A stretch of 64,000 nt of DNA, from assembly GCA_024734495.1 (NCBI GenBank), contig JALMQS010000009.1, forward strand, positions 434,001 to 498,000, written 5' to 3'. The position numbers were made by a program, and so were the translations under genes. The notes beneath the pieces are model-generated. The model saw only the letters and a program-made list of their open reading frames with translations. It had not been told where the DNA came from and searched no databases. Of the stretch, positions 33,120 through 44,689 are shown piece after piece. How positions within the stretch are numbered: the first letter of the stretch is position 1; each line of letters opens with the position of its first letter. Source of the stretch: Forficula auricularia. Lineage: Eukaryota > Arthropoda > Insecta > Dermaptera > Forficulidae.

Positions 33120-34190
33120 GTATGATGCGATTATAGATAGATGTGCGAAAACAAAATCTAGAAGCAAACATATTTAGAATTTATGGATGATGAATGTTTT
33201 ACTTTTACGGAATTTTGTTTTGTTAAATAATAATATTTTAGAATATTTATTGTATTAATTTTCAATGATTTTTGTTTCACTTTTCTGTTTTATGTAACTT
33301 TTGCTTATTTGGATAATAAAAATATAGACAAAGAAATTATGTATTTTAATTATCCTAACTATTTAATTTATATATAACAGTTAAAAATATACCTTAAACA
33401 ATTTTTTTTTAATATATTAAAGCTTTTGGAGTTCATTTGCTATTCTCCATTCAGGCCTACCAGCATCTATGGTAGATTCAGCCCTGAATAAATGTATTAG
33501 ATTCATCTTATATAATGCATGGTGTTCTCAATTAATATTTGACATTTTTTTGGTGATTTTAGATTAATTAATATTTTTCGAAAAAAGCTCAAATAACATA
33601 TTTCTGCGAACTGCATGTTGCGTATATAGTATGTCATGTGTCTCTCGAACCACTTTTTGACCTCTATTGTAAATTATATAATTGATATTCTATTAATTCA
33701 TGGTGTCTAAATCACATTACAAACGTCAAAACCAAAAAACGAAAAATGATTATTCATCTGACAAATAATAAACGATCATTCTAGTAATTATATATATATT
33801 AATACAGAAATAAAATATTAAAAGAAAAAACTAATGTATTTAATACTTAATGACATAAAGAAAACAGATTTCCTGAGATAAATTTACAAATGCTTTTTTA
33901 TAATAAATATGATATAATGAAGAAGTGAATTTAAATAGAAATAAAAAAAAAAAACTTTTATTCGCAGGAAGAAAATGCACATAAATACATCTCACTCTGT
34001 CAGTTCCAAAGAGACGGGTTGCAAGTGGCAGATCTTATAAAAATGATGAAAACGGTATTCATTCAATAATATTATAACAAAATGCATTATTGTTGACAAA
34101 AAAAGTAAATAAACTAATGTACCCAACGACTTTCACTTTACCCAAATCTAGTTAAATAAAAAAATAAATAATAATAATATAGGAAATGAT
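33120..34190. other. No gene seen
   Basis: Very AT-rich, no recognised element or frame. Confidence 0.4.
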
Positions 34191-34229
34191 TAAGATGATG
34201 GATGATTTTATTATGTTTGGCTCGAAGGG

Positions 34230-34760
34230 TTAGTTGAAAGGAGTTTCGCCGGGCTTTGATGGAAGTTAATCTTCAGAGATTAGAATCTCTATTGGCGGCG
34301 TTAAAGCCAGAAAAATTTTAAATAAGAATTTGCACTAGGCAGTTGAAACTTGCTTTTCATAAAATAATGGCACAAGGCCCGCATTTATTGCTTCTTTGTT
34401 ATAGAACGTGTATACAAATTACTTCTTAGACAGAAGCCGTCTCTACCAAATCGTTCCAAGGTGATCAGTCACCCCGGAGAGCTGTCTCATTCAATGAGTT
34501 TCAACAAGTGACAACTCACACATGAAAACTGAATTCGCTTCGAGGAGTTGGCTGCTTTTATAACCCTGGCTCTAATTAGCAATTAAGCTGATTGGTTAAT
34601 CATTCCCGCCTTTTAGATGACGTATGCATAATTTTTCCCGCGCTTGATTCTTTATAAAAGGGGCGTGTCCTTGCTGTTCACCTGTCATTTCATCGAAGGA
34701 TTCTGACCGGCAAAGAGCAAGCAAACGTCTTTCTCAAGGCGAAAACAAATCTTTATTTTC
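34230..34760 (+). promoter_or_regulatory. Promoter- or LTR-like segment with TATA box
   Basis: Less AT-rich than its flanks. It contains GATTGGTTAATC (CCAAT-type, about 34590), then CTTTATAAAAGGGGCGTG (TATA box, about 34651) and a candidate start zone near 34690. Upstream, a short plus frame ends in LESLLAALKPEKF-stop at about 34320. This could be a host promoter or a decayed 3' LTR following a polyprotein end; I cannot choose between them. No second LTR copy is present. Confidence 0.35.
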
Positions 34761-35011
34761 AAAAGCATTTTACATTGAAAGAGCGGAGAATGAAATCCCA
34801 CAATAATAATAAAATTCTATCGGCTGATTAGATACTTTGAGGGATGGCCGAATTTCTTGTGAGGCCTAAAATAATAATATAATCCCATTAAATAGAATTT
34901 GGCTAAATGTTTTTAAAATTTATTCATTTTAAAATGAGGGTTTGAGAGGGGGTTTGAACTGAACACTAAATAAAAAGTACCGAGTACAGAGTAGCTAATT
35001 TTTTTACTCAC

Positions 35012-35161
35012 TTGATGTTGAATATAATTAGGAAAATGTTTCAAAAGATCCTTACCTGAAACAAAAAGAAAAATAATATTAATATTTACGAAAATAATAT
35101 AAGGGAATGGGCCATGTTGGATTACCTTTAATAATTTTAGAAAATTGATTAACACTTTTCA
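35012..35161 (-). other. Candidate two-exon piece of an unknown gene
   Basis: Minus strand: exon 35161-35126, intron 35125-35056 (70 nt, GTAATC...TTTTTGTTTCAG), exon 35055-35012, donor GTGAGT. Spliced, one frame is continuous: SVNQFSKIIKGKDLLKHFPN then YIQHQ. Acceptor and donor of the second exon are strong, and the frame crosses the intron only if it is spliced. I do not recognise the protein. The upstream exon's own acceptor (TATTTATTTAG) is weak. No repeat copy was noticed elsewhere. Confidence 0.3.
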
Positions 35162-35164
35162 CTA

Positions 35165-36965
35165 AATAAATACTTACACTTTTCTAATAGTAGATGAAAG
35201 CCAAAAGCTAATGATCATCATCATGAATTAAATAATTACTTATATGTCTCGATTTTAAGTTTTCAAGATCATAGAAAAGTTTTAGCTGCTAGGTGAGTAT
35301 TAAGTTGCTCTGAGCTTCTTGATTAAGTAAGAGGATCTCCCCGAAATTAGAGTCTTCTTGTGGGATGCCAAGTGATCGATATTCTTGCATGATAACAACA
35401 GAGTTTGATTTCACGGAACTCATGATTCGTTCGTTATGGGGGAAAACCAGTCAAAACTGATCTACGAGCGTCGATCCATTTTATAAATAAATAAATCAGA
35501 GTATGAATCATCAATCTTTACAACGAAAGGGTATCGTTATGTCTTTTTTTGAAATAAAATCAAAAATATATCTTAGAATACTAGTAGTATTATAAAAATT
35601 TCCTGCATGGGTTTGAAAACATCACATTCCAAGCATTAATAACAATACAAAATAAAAATTGTATCATAGAAAGTGGATATAATAGAAAAATAAAGAGATA
35701 AAAAAGTAAAAATGATTTCATGACTCGGTACCCTTTCTACATATTTTGATGATTTGGAAATTTTTCAGCGATTGGTTTTAAAACTTATTAGAAAAGTGCA
35801 AGTTATTTATACAAACATACATGCCAAATTTCAGCTCATCAGCCTCAACCATTCAATAACTTCCATATAAATATTCAATTTTTTATCTGATTTTCTCCAA
35901 GATTCGAAGTTGAACAGCCCAAAATCTAATTTCTTAGTTTTAGAAATACAATCGTTTTTTTTCTAATTAAAAAGACTGATGATGAAGTTCAAACCTTCGA
36001 AACTACAGTCTCAATCAAATAAATTATATATTATACATATTTATATTTAGTTAAAAGTAAATAAATATTTTATGAGATATTTACTGTACTATGAGTTAGA
36101 TTTCTAAGTCACCTGTTTCACATTAATATTTATTTACTTTTATATTTATTAAAGATGTTTCACCTGGCACCAAACCACAATCTCTATTAATTAGATTTAT
36201 ATTATATATATATGTATATTAATATACATTAAGCAGAGGACAACCTATTTGTTTTCTCTTTATGATTCAACAACTCAGATAATCTCAGCAAAATAATTTT
36301 TTTTATTTAAATAAAAATTATATTTCAATTTACAAATGTGAAGGTAAAGCTTGAGGTCTATACTCACGAATAATAGAAAAATTTCATATAGTAATAATTC
36401 AAACAAGGTTTTCCACTAGTCCTGTGACTAGTAAAGTAGAGTAAATATTTTCTTCGGTTTTTGTGGAAATTGGTTTTTGTTCAACTTCTCTGAATTTCGG
36501 TAGATGCCTTTTAAGTTTCTTTGGTTTTGCAAATCCAATTAAAACTTTCCAATAAAATTTCTTCCATTATATAATTAATAAGTAAAACTGATTGAAAAAG
36601 AATCTAAGAGTAGAGTTCACGAACGAGATCTAATTAATTGGCTTTGCGAAAAAGTTATAAACAAATGTCAGTTGATTTAAATAAAGAAAAGTTTATTTTT
36701 AAGAGGCAAGGAAATTCGTGGGTCCGGTAAATTCATCGCAGAAAAGATTTATCGTGAGAAAATTTATTGGCTGAAAAATTTCATCACTGGAATTATTCAT
36801 CGTTTTTTACTTTCACATTTATATTCAATAGAATATAATGGGAGAGTATTGCGATGGCCAGTCAGGGTCCTGACTATTTGAGAGCTTGTATCACAGAGAT
36901 GAAAAAAGTTAATTTCATTTTGTAACTTCTAGGTTGAAGGAATGCCCTTAATAGTTAGAAACCGG
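35165..36965. other. No gene; repeat scraps
   Basis: AT-rich. The piece at ~36150-36185 (GATGTTTCACCTGGCACCAA) resembles 6712-6745. No gene or complete element was found. Confidence 0.4.
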
Positions 36966-36969
36966 ATTT

Positions 36970-37125
36970 AGGACATAAAACCGGAAATTGTGGTCCCCAG
37001 AGGCCAAAAGGGTTCCAAAATTCATTGGTCAGTTCGTATGTACCCCCCTGCGTTTCACAACCATAAGTCTCATAGCTACGAAATTCGAAACATAAGCTCG
37101 ATATACTGAACATATTTACATAAAA
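36970..37125. repeat. Dispersed repeat fragment
   Basis: CCCCTGCGTTTCACAACCATAAGTCTCA and the following sequence match 46045-46110 (CCCCTGCGTTTTGCAACCACAAG). It is non-coding and ends directly before the HINE at 37131. Confidence 0.6.
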
Positions 37126-37130
37126 TAAAT

Positions 37131-38664
37131 CTATATAATAAAAATGAATTTCTGTTTCTTTGTAAGCACAGATCTCTCAAATGCCTCGACCGATTTGGCT
37201 AATTTTTTTTTTTAATCTTTGTAATAGACCAATTCAGGTTAATATGTAAAAAAAAAATTGGAAAAGTTGCCAAGAAAATTGGAAAATTCAGGTTAGCCAA
37301 CATAGCTTGCCAAACAATAAAAGAACTAAACTAGCAAAAAAAAAATCAAGTGTTGGCAGCACTGTTTGTTTGATTTTTGAGTGTCATTCATTCTCAATAA
37401 TTCTAACCACATTATCGTTGAAGAAGAATTTAATACTGCAACAAAGATTTAAAAAAACTATCTATTTTTTAAATTAAATTTAAAACCAAAAATTAAAAAA
37501 AAAATCGTCATGATAACTAAATTTTTTTAAAAGTTATGGTTATTTAAAAAAAAGCTATTTTTCAAAAATTCCCAACTTCTTTTGGGTTTGGTGAAAAAAA
37601 TTTGAAAAAAATTCTGAAAACCGTCTTTAATAGGGTAGAAAAAAAATAAAAAATGTTTCTGCCAAGCTTTTGATTATATATATATATATATATATATATA
37701 TAGATGAAAAATATTTAATTTAAAATAAAATATGTTATTTAAAAATCATTTTTCTTAAAAATACTCTTGGGAATCTCACCTCATCTTTTTTCTATTGTAT
37801 TTAAGACCCTCAGCCATTTCAAAAGAACTAAGCCTTTTAGCTTTTGTATTCGAGCTCATTCATTCATTTCAATATTATTTATTTATTTCAAAGTTAATAA
37901 AGTTATAAAGGATTATTGAAACTATACTAACTAAACTAACTGAAAGGAATTAATTAGCTTTTGGAATTTCTTTAAAAATATATTTTAAAGATTAAAACCA
38001 AAATTCAATTAGTCCGTAGAATTCTTAAAAAAAAAAAATCATTTGAAAACCCATTGATATATTGTTTTGAAATCTAGGAAATTTCAGCCTATTGAAATTA
38101 TTAAAAACCTATTTTGAGCCTAATTAAAACTAAATTTTCTATAATCTAATAATAAACTTTAAAAGTTTATTATTTTTAATTTTTTAATTGGATAATTCTC
38201 CCCAAATGACGATTTTTACCTTATTTATTGAATTTTTACAAGACAAAAACTTTATTTTAATTTAAGTAGAAAGGTTCTTTTTGCCGAATAATTGAGTAGC
38301 AGAAGGAGACAATAAAATATTGCCTTATGCTGAAAAAATAAATTTTTTAAATTCATTAATAAAGAGATATACTTTGTCCTCTTCATCAATCTATTACATT
38401 TTTTTTTTTACTTAGAGAAAGTGGTGTAGGTTTTAGGTGAAACATGATATTAATGAATAAAGTAAAGGGTGTGTAGTTTCACTGTGAAACTACACGGCCT
38501 TTACTTTATTAATCTATTACAATTGATTCACAAGAGTTGATATATGAAAGTGTTCTTTACACGTGTATACTAGTAAAACATTAATAAAACAGGCACGTGG
38601 GGGTCCAGAGGGCGAAGCCCTCTGCTAGCAAAAGAGATCGCCGAAGGCGGCCTTGAAGCTAGTA
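37131..38664 (+). mobile_element. HINE/DINE-type element, second copy without satellite
   Basis: Leader CTATATAATAAAAATGAATT, with CCGATTTGGC and GCCAACATAGCTTGCC as at 18658. The 3' end has CACGTGGGGGTCC, hairpin AGAGGGCGAAGCCCTCT, CGCCGAAGGCG and terminal CTTGAAGCTAGTA. The middle differs: a (TA)14 run (37676-37702) and unique AT-rich sequence instead of the 119-bp array. It is non-autonomous. Confidence 0.82.
38457..38511. repeat. Near-perfect 27-bp-arm hairpin
   Basis: AATAAAGTAAAGGGTGTGTAG and its near reverse complement are separated by two bases (centre at about 38484). It lies inside the 3' half of the HINE. It may be a mini-MITE or structural element. Such tight hairpins are prone to deletion, so insertion was probably recent. 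Confidence 0.8.
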
Positions 38665-38669
38665 ATTAA

Positions 38670-39560
38670 ATAAATATCTGGTAACATAGAGACAAAAAAA
38701 ATCAGTCGAATTGAGAACCTTCTCCGTTTTTGAAGCCGGTTAAAAAAGATCCAATTGCATGTGAATCTGTTCTTTATATATAGTAATGACTAATGACATT
38801 ACGGGGCTTATTATTGGAGACCTTTCGTAAATTTCATCCTTGGTATATTAGCTGATTTACCCACTGAAATCTCTCATCCTGACTGCTGGCATGCGATTTA
38901 ATTAGTTTTCTAAATAATCCTTGCCTAGTTTGCTTTTCCCTTTGAATTAGTCTATTTCCATTCTGTCTATATTAATAAATTGAATAACACTTGAATAATT
39001 TTGAATTAAAAAACACAACGCTTATTTACTTATTCATCGATACGGATGAATCAAGTATATTTTCATTGGTTTTCTATTTTTGCAATGTTAAAATAATATC
39101 CAAAGTTTATTTTATTTTAATATTTTAATCAATTATATTTCGAATTCATAATTTAGATATTTTTAATTCTAAATGAGTAAATAAAATTGTGTTTAATAAA
39201 TTAGACTTATTGCATTAAATATAAAAATAATCTTACTGAATAAATAATATACCGAATGGAACCATTTCATTATTTGATTTTAATCATTCACTCTCATTAA
39301 CATGGATGCCATTTCATTTTATTTTAAACAATTTCAAAATAATGAAATAAATAGCCGTGAATAAATATATACTAATACATATATGAATTGGTCAAAACTA
39401 ATCGTTCCATTTAAATTGTCGATTGGCATCATATTATGTATCTCTATTCAATGGTATTTTGAATAGCTATATAAATTCTGAAGGTGACGTTTATTTATTA
39501 ACATAAAGTTGCATAATAGATTTCGTCTAAAAGGGGTATCAATGAATTTACTTTGAAATT
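38670..39560. other. No gene seen
   Basis: AT-rich. The motif GAAGCCGGTTAAAAA near 38740 (similar to 2978-2995) is a common insect repeat scrap. Confidence 0.4.
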
Positions 39561-39562
39561 GA

Positions 39563-39790
39563 TTCTTCCTCTTCTTCAAGACCCATACACGATTACGACG
39601 TAGGCGATTATTGTGGAGTATATCCTCTCCATTGTAATTGTCCTGAGAAATTTTTCATAGGGTGGTTTCCCATTGCCTTCCCTAAAGGGATCCGATTATA
39701 GCCGGTCAAATATTTGCAGCGTGTCGTGCTTAAACCCGCGCTTGCTTGATTAAAAGCCATGCTCACTAATCACTCGGCCAACCTGAACCT
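39563..39790 (-). mobile_element. tRNA-derived SINE (family 2), decayed
   Basis: Same body as 25484-25260: GACCGGCTATAATCGG, GGAGAGGATATACTCC and a GAAGAAGAGG tail. The head has GTTGGCCGAGTGATTAG and a damaged B box (GCGGGTTTAAGCACG). Confidence 0.82.
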
Positions 39791-39906
39791 TGAAATTGAT
39801 TCTAGGAGGGTTAAATTATTTTGATTATGATAACGTATTGGAAGAAAAAGTAAAAAAATTTTCATTACTCTCTTTCCACAAATTTGAGCAATTATTTTTT
39901 TCGTCG

Positions 39907-41240
39907 TTCATAAAAAATCCCAATCATAGTGGAAAAGAGAGGGCGATATAATGCTTTCCTCTCTTCTATGTTTATTAGCAAATAAACTCTAAACACCCGT
40001 AATAATTAAAATAAGCCATTGAAGGATATTTTTGTATTTTAATAATAGTATAAATAAATAATTAATGTAAAGATTTAAGCATCTTTTTTGAGTTTCTTTT
40101 TTGAAAAAGATGGAATTTTTTCAAAAATCAACCCAATTATATAATATTAAAAAGTGAATTTAATTTTATTTAGGAAACAAATCGAAGATTTTAGTAGAAA
40201 TATTTTTACATTGCATATCAGAGGGCTTCGTCCCCTGGGAATCGAACCCAAGCGCTAACTAAGCTTGTCGGGCCGTTAGCCAAACCCTTAAAAATGTGTA
40301 GCTTTATTTCTTGCATATCGGAGAGAGATTTGTCTTAAGGGTTTGGCTAACGGCCCGGCAAGCTTAGTTAGCGCTTGGTTCGATTCCTAAGGGGACGAAC
40401 CTCTCTGATATGCAATGTAAAAATATTTCTACTAAAATCTTCGATTTGTTTCCTAAATAAAATTAAATTCACTTTTTAATATTATATAATTGGGTTGATT
40501 TTTGAAAAAATTCCATCTTTTTTCAAAAAAGAAACTCAAAAAAGATGCTTAAATCTTTACATTAATTATTTAAATATAGGAACCAACACTGAAAACTTTT
40601 TTCAGCTTACCCTGATTTTTTACTATTCCCTTCGAGAGGAGTGAAAAAGTTGTAGCTTTATTTCTTATATATGTTGCATATCGGAGAGAGATTTGTCCTA
40701 AGGGTTTGGCTAACGGCCCGGCAAGCTTAGTTAGCGCTTGGGCTCGATTCCTAAGGGGACGAAGCCCTCTGATATGCAAAGTAAAAATATTTCTACTAAA
40801 ATCTTTGATTTGTTTCCTAAATAAAATAAAATTCACTTTTTAATAAATAAATAAATAAAGTCAATTTGGTCAAGAAGTCAGCCATTAGATAGTATCAGTA
40901 CTCAATTGCTCTAGAATTGCCCGTTTTGTTTATTTCCAATTACAAATATTTTATAGATTTTAAATGATGAAAATTCGAGATTATTTCAAACGAGTCTAGA
41001 CAGGCATAGACAAGTTAAGACCTGTTGGCGGATTAGTTTGCAAAAAATGTTTTCTCGAATATTTCGAATTTATTCATTTTCTCTGATGAAAAAATATCAA
41101 TTAAGTGAAAAAAATATCGATACGAGTATAAGATACAAATTATTTTCATTTGAATGGTTTTAGTTATTCCTAATGAGCTGAAAATTGGTACACAAATATG
41201 TATTTTCACATTACAATTTACCAAATTTTTATCTTATACC
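39907..41240. repeat. Dispersed repeat A, copy split by SINE cluster
   Basis: 39907-40055 and 40850-41240 together match 12425-12905. The break at ATAAATAAAT corresponds to an uninterrupted site in the other copy, which defines the 40056-40850 insertion exactly. The right part merges into the tandem array at 41150. Confidence 0.85.
40056..40850. mobile_element. Cluster of three tRNA-like SINEs, two as an inverted dimer (family 4)
   Basis: 40060-40560 is a large palindrome: one SINE in minus and one in plus orientation, joined head to head near 40310. A third plus copy covers ~40640-40850. Each unit has the A box TTGGCTAACGGCCCGG and B box GGTTCGATTCC (GGCTCGATTCC in the third), then ACGAAGCCCTCTGATATGCAA and a tail with TTTAGGAAAC-type sequence. 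The whole block is inserted in repeat A with ATAAATAAAT at both edges. Confidence 0.82.
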
Positions 41241-41705
41241 TGAGAACGTTTCCTGAAAATACAAAATGCCATTCTTGAATGGTTTTAGTTAATGAACTGA
41301 AAATTGGTAAGCAAATATGTATTTTCACATTACATTTCACCAAATTTTAATCTTATGCCTGAAAACGTTTCCTGAAAGTACAAAATGCCAGTCTTGAACT
41401 TAAAATTGGTACTCAACTATGTTACAATCCAGACAAATTTTAGCTATTTATCTAAAAATCTTTCCCGAGAATATGAATAGTCAATATAGAATGGTTTTAT
41501 TTAATAAGCTGGAAACTTGAAATGCAACAATGCATTTTTCCATTTTAATGCGCCAAATTTTAGCTTTATATCAGAAAACGTTTCCTGTGAGTATAAATTA
41601 TCAATCTTAAATAATTTTATCTAATGAAACTCGATTCGAAACATGTATGTTCACATTATCCTGTACTAAATTTTAGTTTTATACTTGAAAACATTTCGCG
41701 AAAAT
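41150..41705. repeat. Degenerate tandem repeat, ~120-base period
   Basis: Four to five units, each with GAATGGTTTTAG, GCTGAAAATTGG, ATGTATTTTCACATTAC, CCAAATTTTA and AACGTTTCCTG in the same order. Units start near 41152, 41276, 41397, 41486 and 41609 and become more diverged rightward. Unrelated in sequence to the 119-bp HINE satellite. Confidence 0.75.
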
Positions 41706-42914
41706 ATATACATTTTTTTGTATGATTGTAATATTTTATTTTGTTATTTTTTATATTTGATTTAACAGTAAAAAAATATATGATTATAAAATGGACCGAT
41801 GAAATAAATTCATTTGATAAACACAAATTTATTCATAAAGAGATACAAAGAGGTTTTCTTCTGCATGATCAACCACTTCAACAACTCTGCTACTTTCGGC
41901 AAAAAATAAAACTTTTCAACAAATTTATTAGTTGGTCTATTTAGAAATAAAATTGAAAATTTATTTACTCTCTTACAACCTAGTCTTCAAGTTTTTAAGC
42001 TAGAAAACCCAAAATCTAATCAGTTCATTATTTTAAAATACAAAAACTTTATGCCACTAAAATAAACTTTCTAGGTTCTAATATGTTCTTGAATTATCAT
42101 GAAAATCTTAATCTCGTGAGACGAAAGTAGAGGATTTTTCTCCATGATTCAGATAGACTAAGGATAAAAAAAGTAAAAAATTTCTTCTGATTCATTACTT
42201 CGGTACGTTCGTTATGAAAGCAAGAATTGCACGGCTTACTGAGAATATTTGGAGCCGGGTCGTCTCTCTTTACCATTTGGTATGATTCAATAGCTCTGCT
42301 ACACTTGGCAAAACAAAATTTTTCCAATCCAATAGGGTTCCTTATTGTTTTTTTACGGAACCATAAAAAAGAGAGCGCGGATTAATATTGTTGTGAATAT
42401 TGAAATTTATTAATTAAATCTTTAAATAAAAAAGATGCATATTATAAAGTTTACTAAATGACTAACTCTGGTTGCTTCGTTGATTGTAAAAAAAGAACAA
42501 TTTCAAACTTACTTCTTAAGTAACATGAACTTATTATTCCTTAAAACTATCATAAGAGCCATTAAAGTGAATAGATTAATCGATCGGAAATGGAAGAGGG
42601 GGAATTCTAATGAACAGTTAGTCAATGATTAATGGCATCCATTAGGAATGTTAATTAAGAGTAGAGTCAATTAAATATTTATGTGTAAAACAAAAAATTG
42701 AAGAGCTCAATTAATTTTCAAAGAAGAGTGTGGATTCCAAGGGAAATAGAGAAAAGAAGAACGATTGGATAATAATTTGTTGGAACCGTCTGCTTTGAGA
42801 ATTCGAATTGATTGAATTTAAAGATAAGAGGGTTTTTTTATTTAAAAACAACTCGGTCTAAATGAGAAGAGTTTTAAAAGTGATTTGTTTGTATTAAAAT
42901 AATTTATTTAAAAG
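41706..42914. other. No gene; repeat scraps
   Basis: A pair of related stretches (about 41870-41920 and 42280-42325), sharing CTCTGCTAC...GGCAAAA, suggests an old duplication. A motif ACGGAACCATAAAAAAGAG at ~42350 is of a type common in insect repeats. ORFs of 67 and 76 codons are not convincing. Confidence 0.4.
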
Positions 42915-42916
42915 TA

Positions 42917-44519
42917 CGAGCCCCGTCCCATCTCAATTGGCCCACCAATATTTTTTCTTTTTAAATAAAATTATGCTAATTCACGGTAAATTTAATTTAA
43001 ATATTTATTTTTATTATCATTTGGAACAACATCTTAAACAATTTAAAACATTTTATTGTAACATTTAACTTAAAATTATTTTTTAATTGTTAAAAACAAT
43101 GAAAACATACAAAATCCAAAACCTTTACCACTGTGTGACGTCGCCTTTATTTTTAATTACGGCTTGAATTCTTTTGGGCAACGTACTTATTAAGTTTTGA
43201 CACTCATCCTGAGTGAAAGTATCCCAAATATTTTGAAGTTTGTGTTTTAATTCGACTACGTTTCTAGCTGGTTGTATTCGTAATAGCTTTTTCATTGTAT
43301 GCCAAAGAGTTTCTATTGGTGACAAGTCGGGACTGTTTGCCACCCACTCCAAAAGTGGAACATTATGATCAGAAAGCCATTTTAAAGATTTTCTTGATGT
43401 ATGGCAGGCCGCTTCGTCTTGTTGGAACACAAAATTATTATTATTCTGCAATGCATCTGCCATTGATGGAAGTAACGATTTTTTTTTAAATCTCTAAATA
43501 TTTATTGGTGTTTACAATTCCATCAATGAAGTGAAGTTTTCCAACACCTCTAGCAGACATCGAATCCCATACCATAACGGAAGCAGGAAATTTTACGTTC
43601 TTTTTTAAACAATCTGAATTGAAAGCTTCATTTTTCTGACAAATAACTCTGCTTCGATTGTCCCCAACACAAACTTCAAAACGAGACTCATCACTCCAAT
43701 GGACACTATTCCATTCATCACTCGTCCAATTAATGTGACTTTTAGCACATTTAAGCCGGTTTTACTTTTGTTTTAATGTCAAGAGTGGCTTTTCTTTCGC
43801 CTAAAAAAATTTGTAAAATTACAAAAAAAAAAATTGGAATAAGTTGCAATAAAATTACCTTGTAAGTTTTAAAACCCAACTTAAAGGCTTCTCTATGGCA
43901 CGTGGATCTTGAAACACTTCGCCCCACAGCATTGCTCCAAAGAACAGATAATTCACCATAGTTCGAACGCCTGTTTTTTCTAATAATCTTCTTCAATGCC
44001 CGTCTATCAGCATGTGATATCTTGGATTTCGACGCATACCGAGGTTTTGTAGCTATTGTACCCGATGTTTTATAAACTCGAATAATATTTCTGACAATAA
44101 ACTTTGATAAATTAACTAGATCGCCAATTTCCGCGTTTGATTTTCCCTTTATAAATAAATTGATAATAATTGAGCGAATTTTTTCATCAACAAACTTTCC
44201 ACGAGTCATTTTTACTAATAATAAACAAAACAAACTTTCTTTTGTTGGAAAAAGGCAAAGCCTACTTGATTATTTCACATATTCAAAGATTCTTAAAAAA
44301 AATCGTGCAAAGCAAAGAACTATTTTTTATATAAAAATATGTTTTTAACAATTAAAAAATAATTTTAAGTTAAATGTTACGATAAAATGTTTTAAATTGT
44401 CAAAATGTTGTTCCAAATGATAAGAAAAATAAATTTTTAAATTAAATTTACCGTGAATTAGGATAATTTTATTTAAAAAGAAAAAAATTGGTGGGCCAAT
44501 TGAGATGGGACGGGGCTCG
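42917..44519 (-). mobile_element. Tc1-family transposon, nearly complete
   Basis: A 1603-bp element with ~180-bp TIRs (left from CGAGCCCCGTCCCATCTC, right its reverse complement to 44519), differing at only a few positions. It is flanked by TA at 42915-42916 and 44520-44521. Size, long TIRs, TA duplication and a DD34E transposase identify Tc1. The transposase gene fills the interior on the minus strand and is only lightly damaged, so the insertion is fairly young. Confidence 0.95.
43125..44209 (-). pseudogene. Tc1 DD34E transposase with an apparent 58-bp intron
   Basis: Encodes the enzyme that binds the TIRs and cuts and pastes the element. It starts MTRGKFVDEK at 44209, with an N-terminal HTH pair (GKSNAEIGDLVNLSKF). 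The frame runs to ...GFKTYK at 43859; a GT...AG segment, 43858-43801, interrupts it; it resumes AKEKPLLTLKQK. The catalytic triad is present: Asp in HWSDESRF, Asp in FQQDEAACH and Glu in SPIETLWH, with 34 residues between the last two. The defects are an in-frame TAA at 43764-43762 (probably from a Lys codon) and a one-base gain in a T/A run at 43479-43490. The C-terminus is intact (stop 43127-43125). The gene is dead by two small lesions. Confidence 0.88.
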
Positions 44520-44689
44520 TACATAGTGTGAGCCGGACCGCATACCAAGGGTTCTTATATCTTTCAAAATACTTAAGATATCAAATTCGTTCTTATTTGA
44601 GGTTGATAGAGAGAGGATGAATTTATAAAATTTCAAGTTTTGAAATATCTAATTCGTTCTTATTTCTCGTTGCCAAGGAGAGAATGAGT

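Noticed and set aside
38740..38755. GAAGCCGGTTAAAAA and CGGAACC motifs as proof of Lepidoptera
   Set aside because: Such scraps occur in repeats of several insect orders; too weak to name the host.
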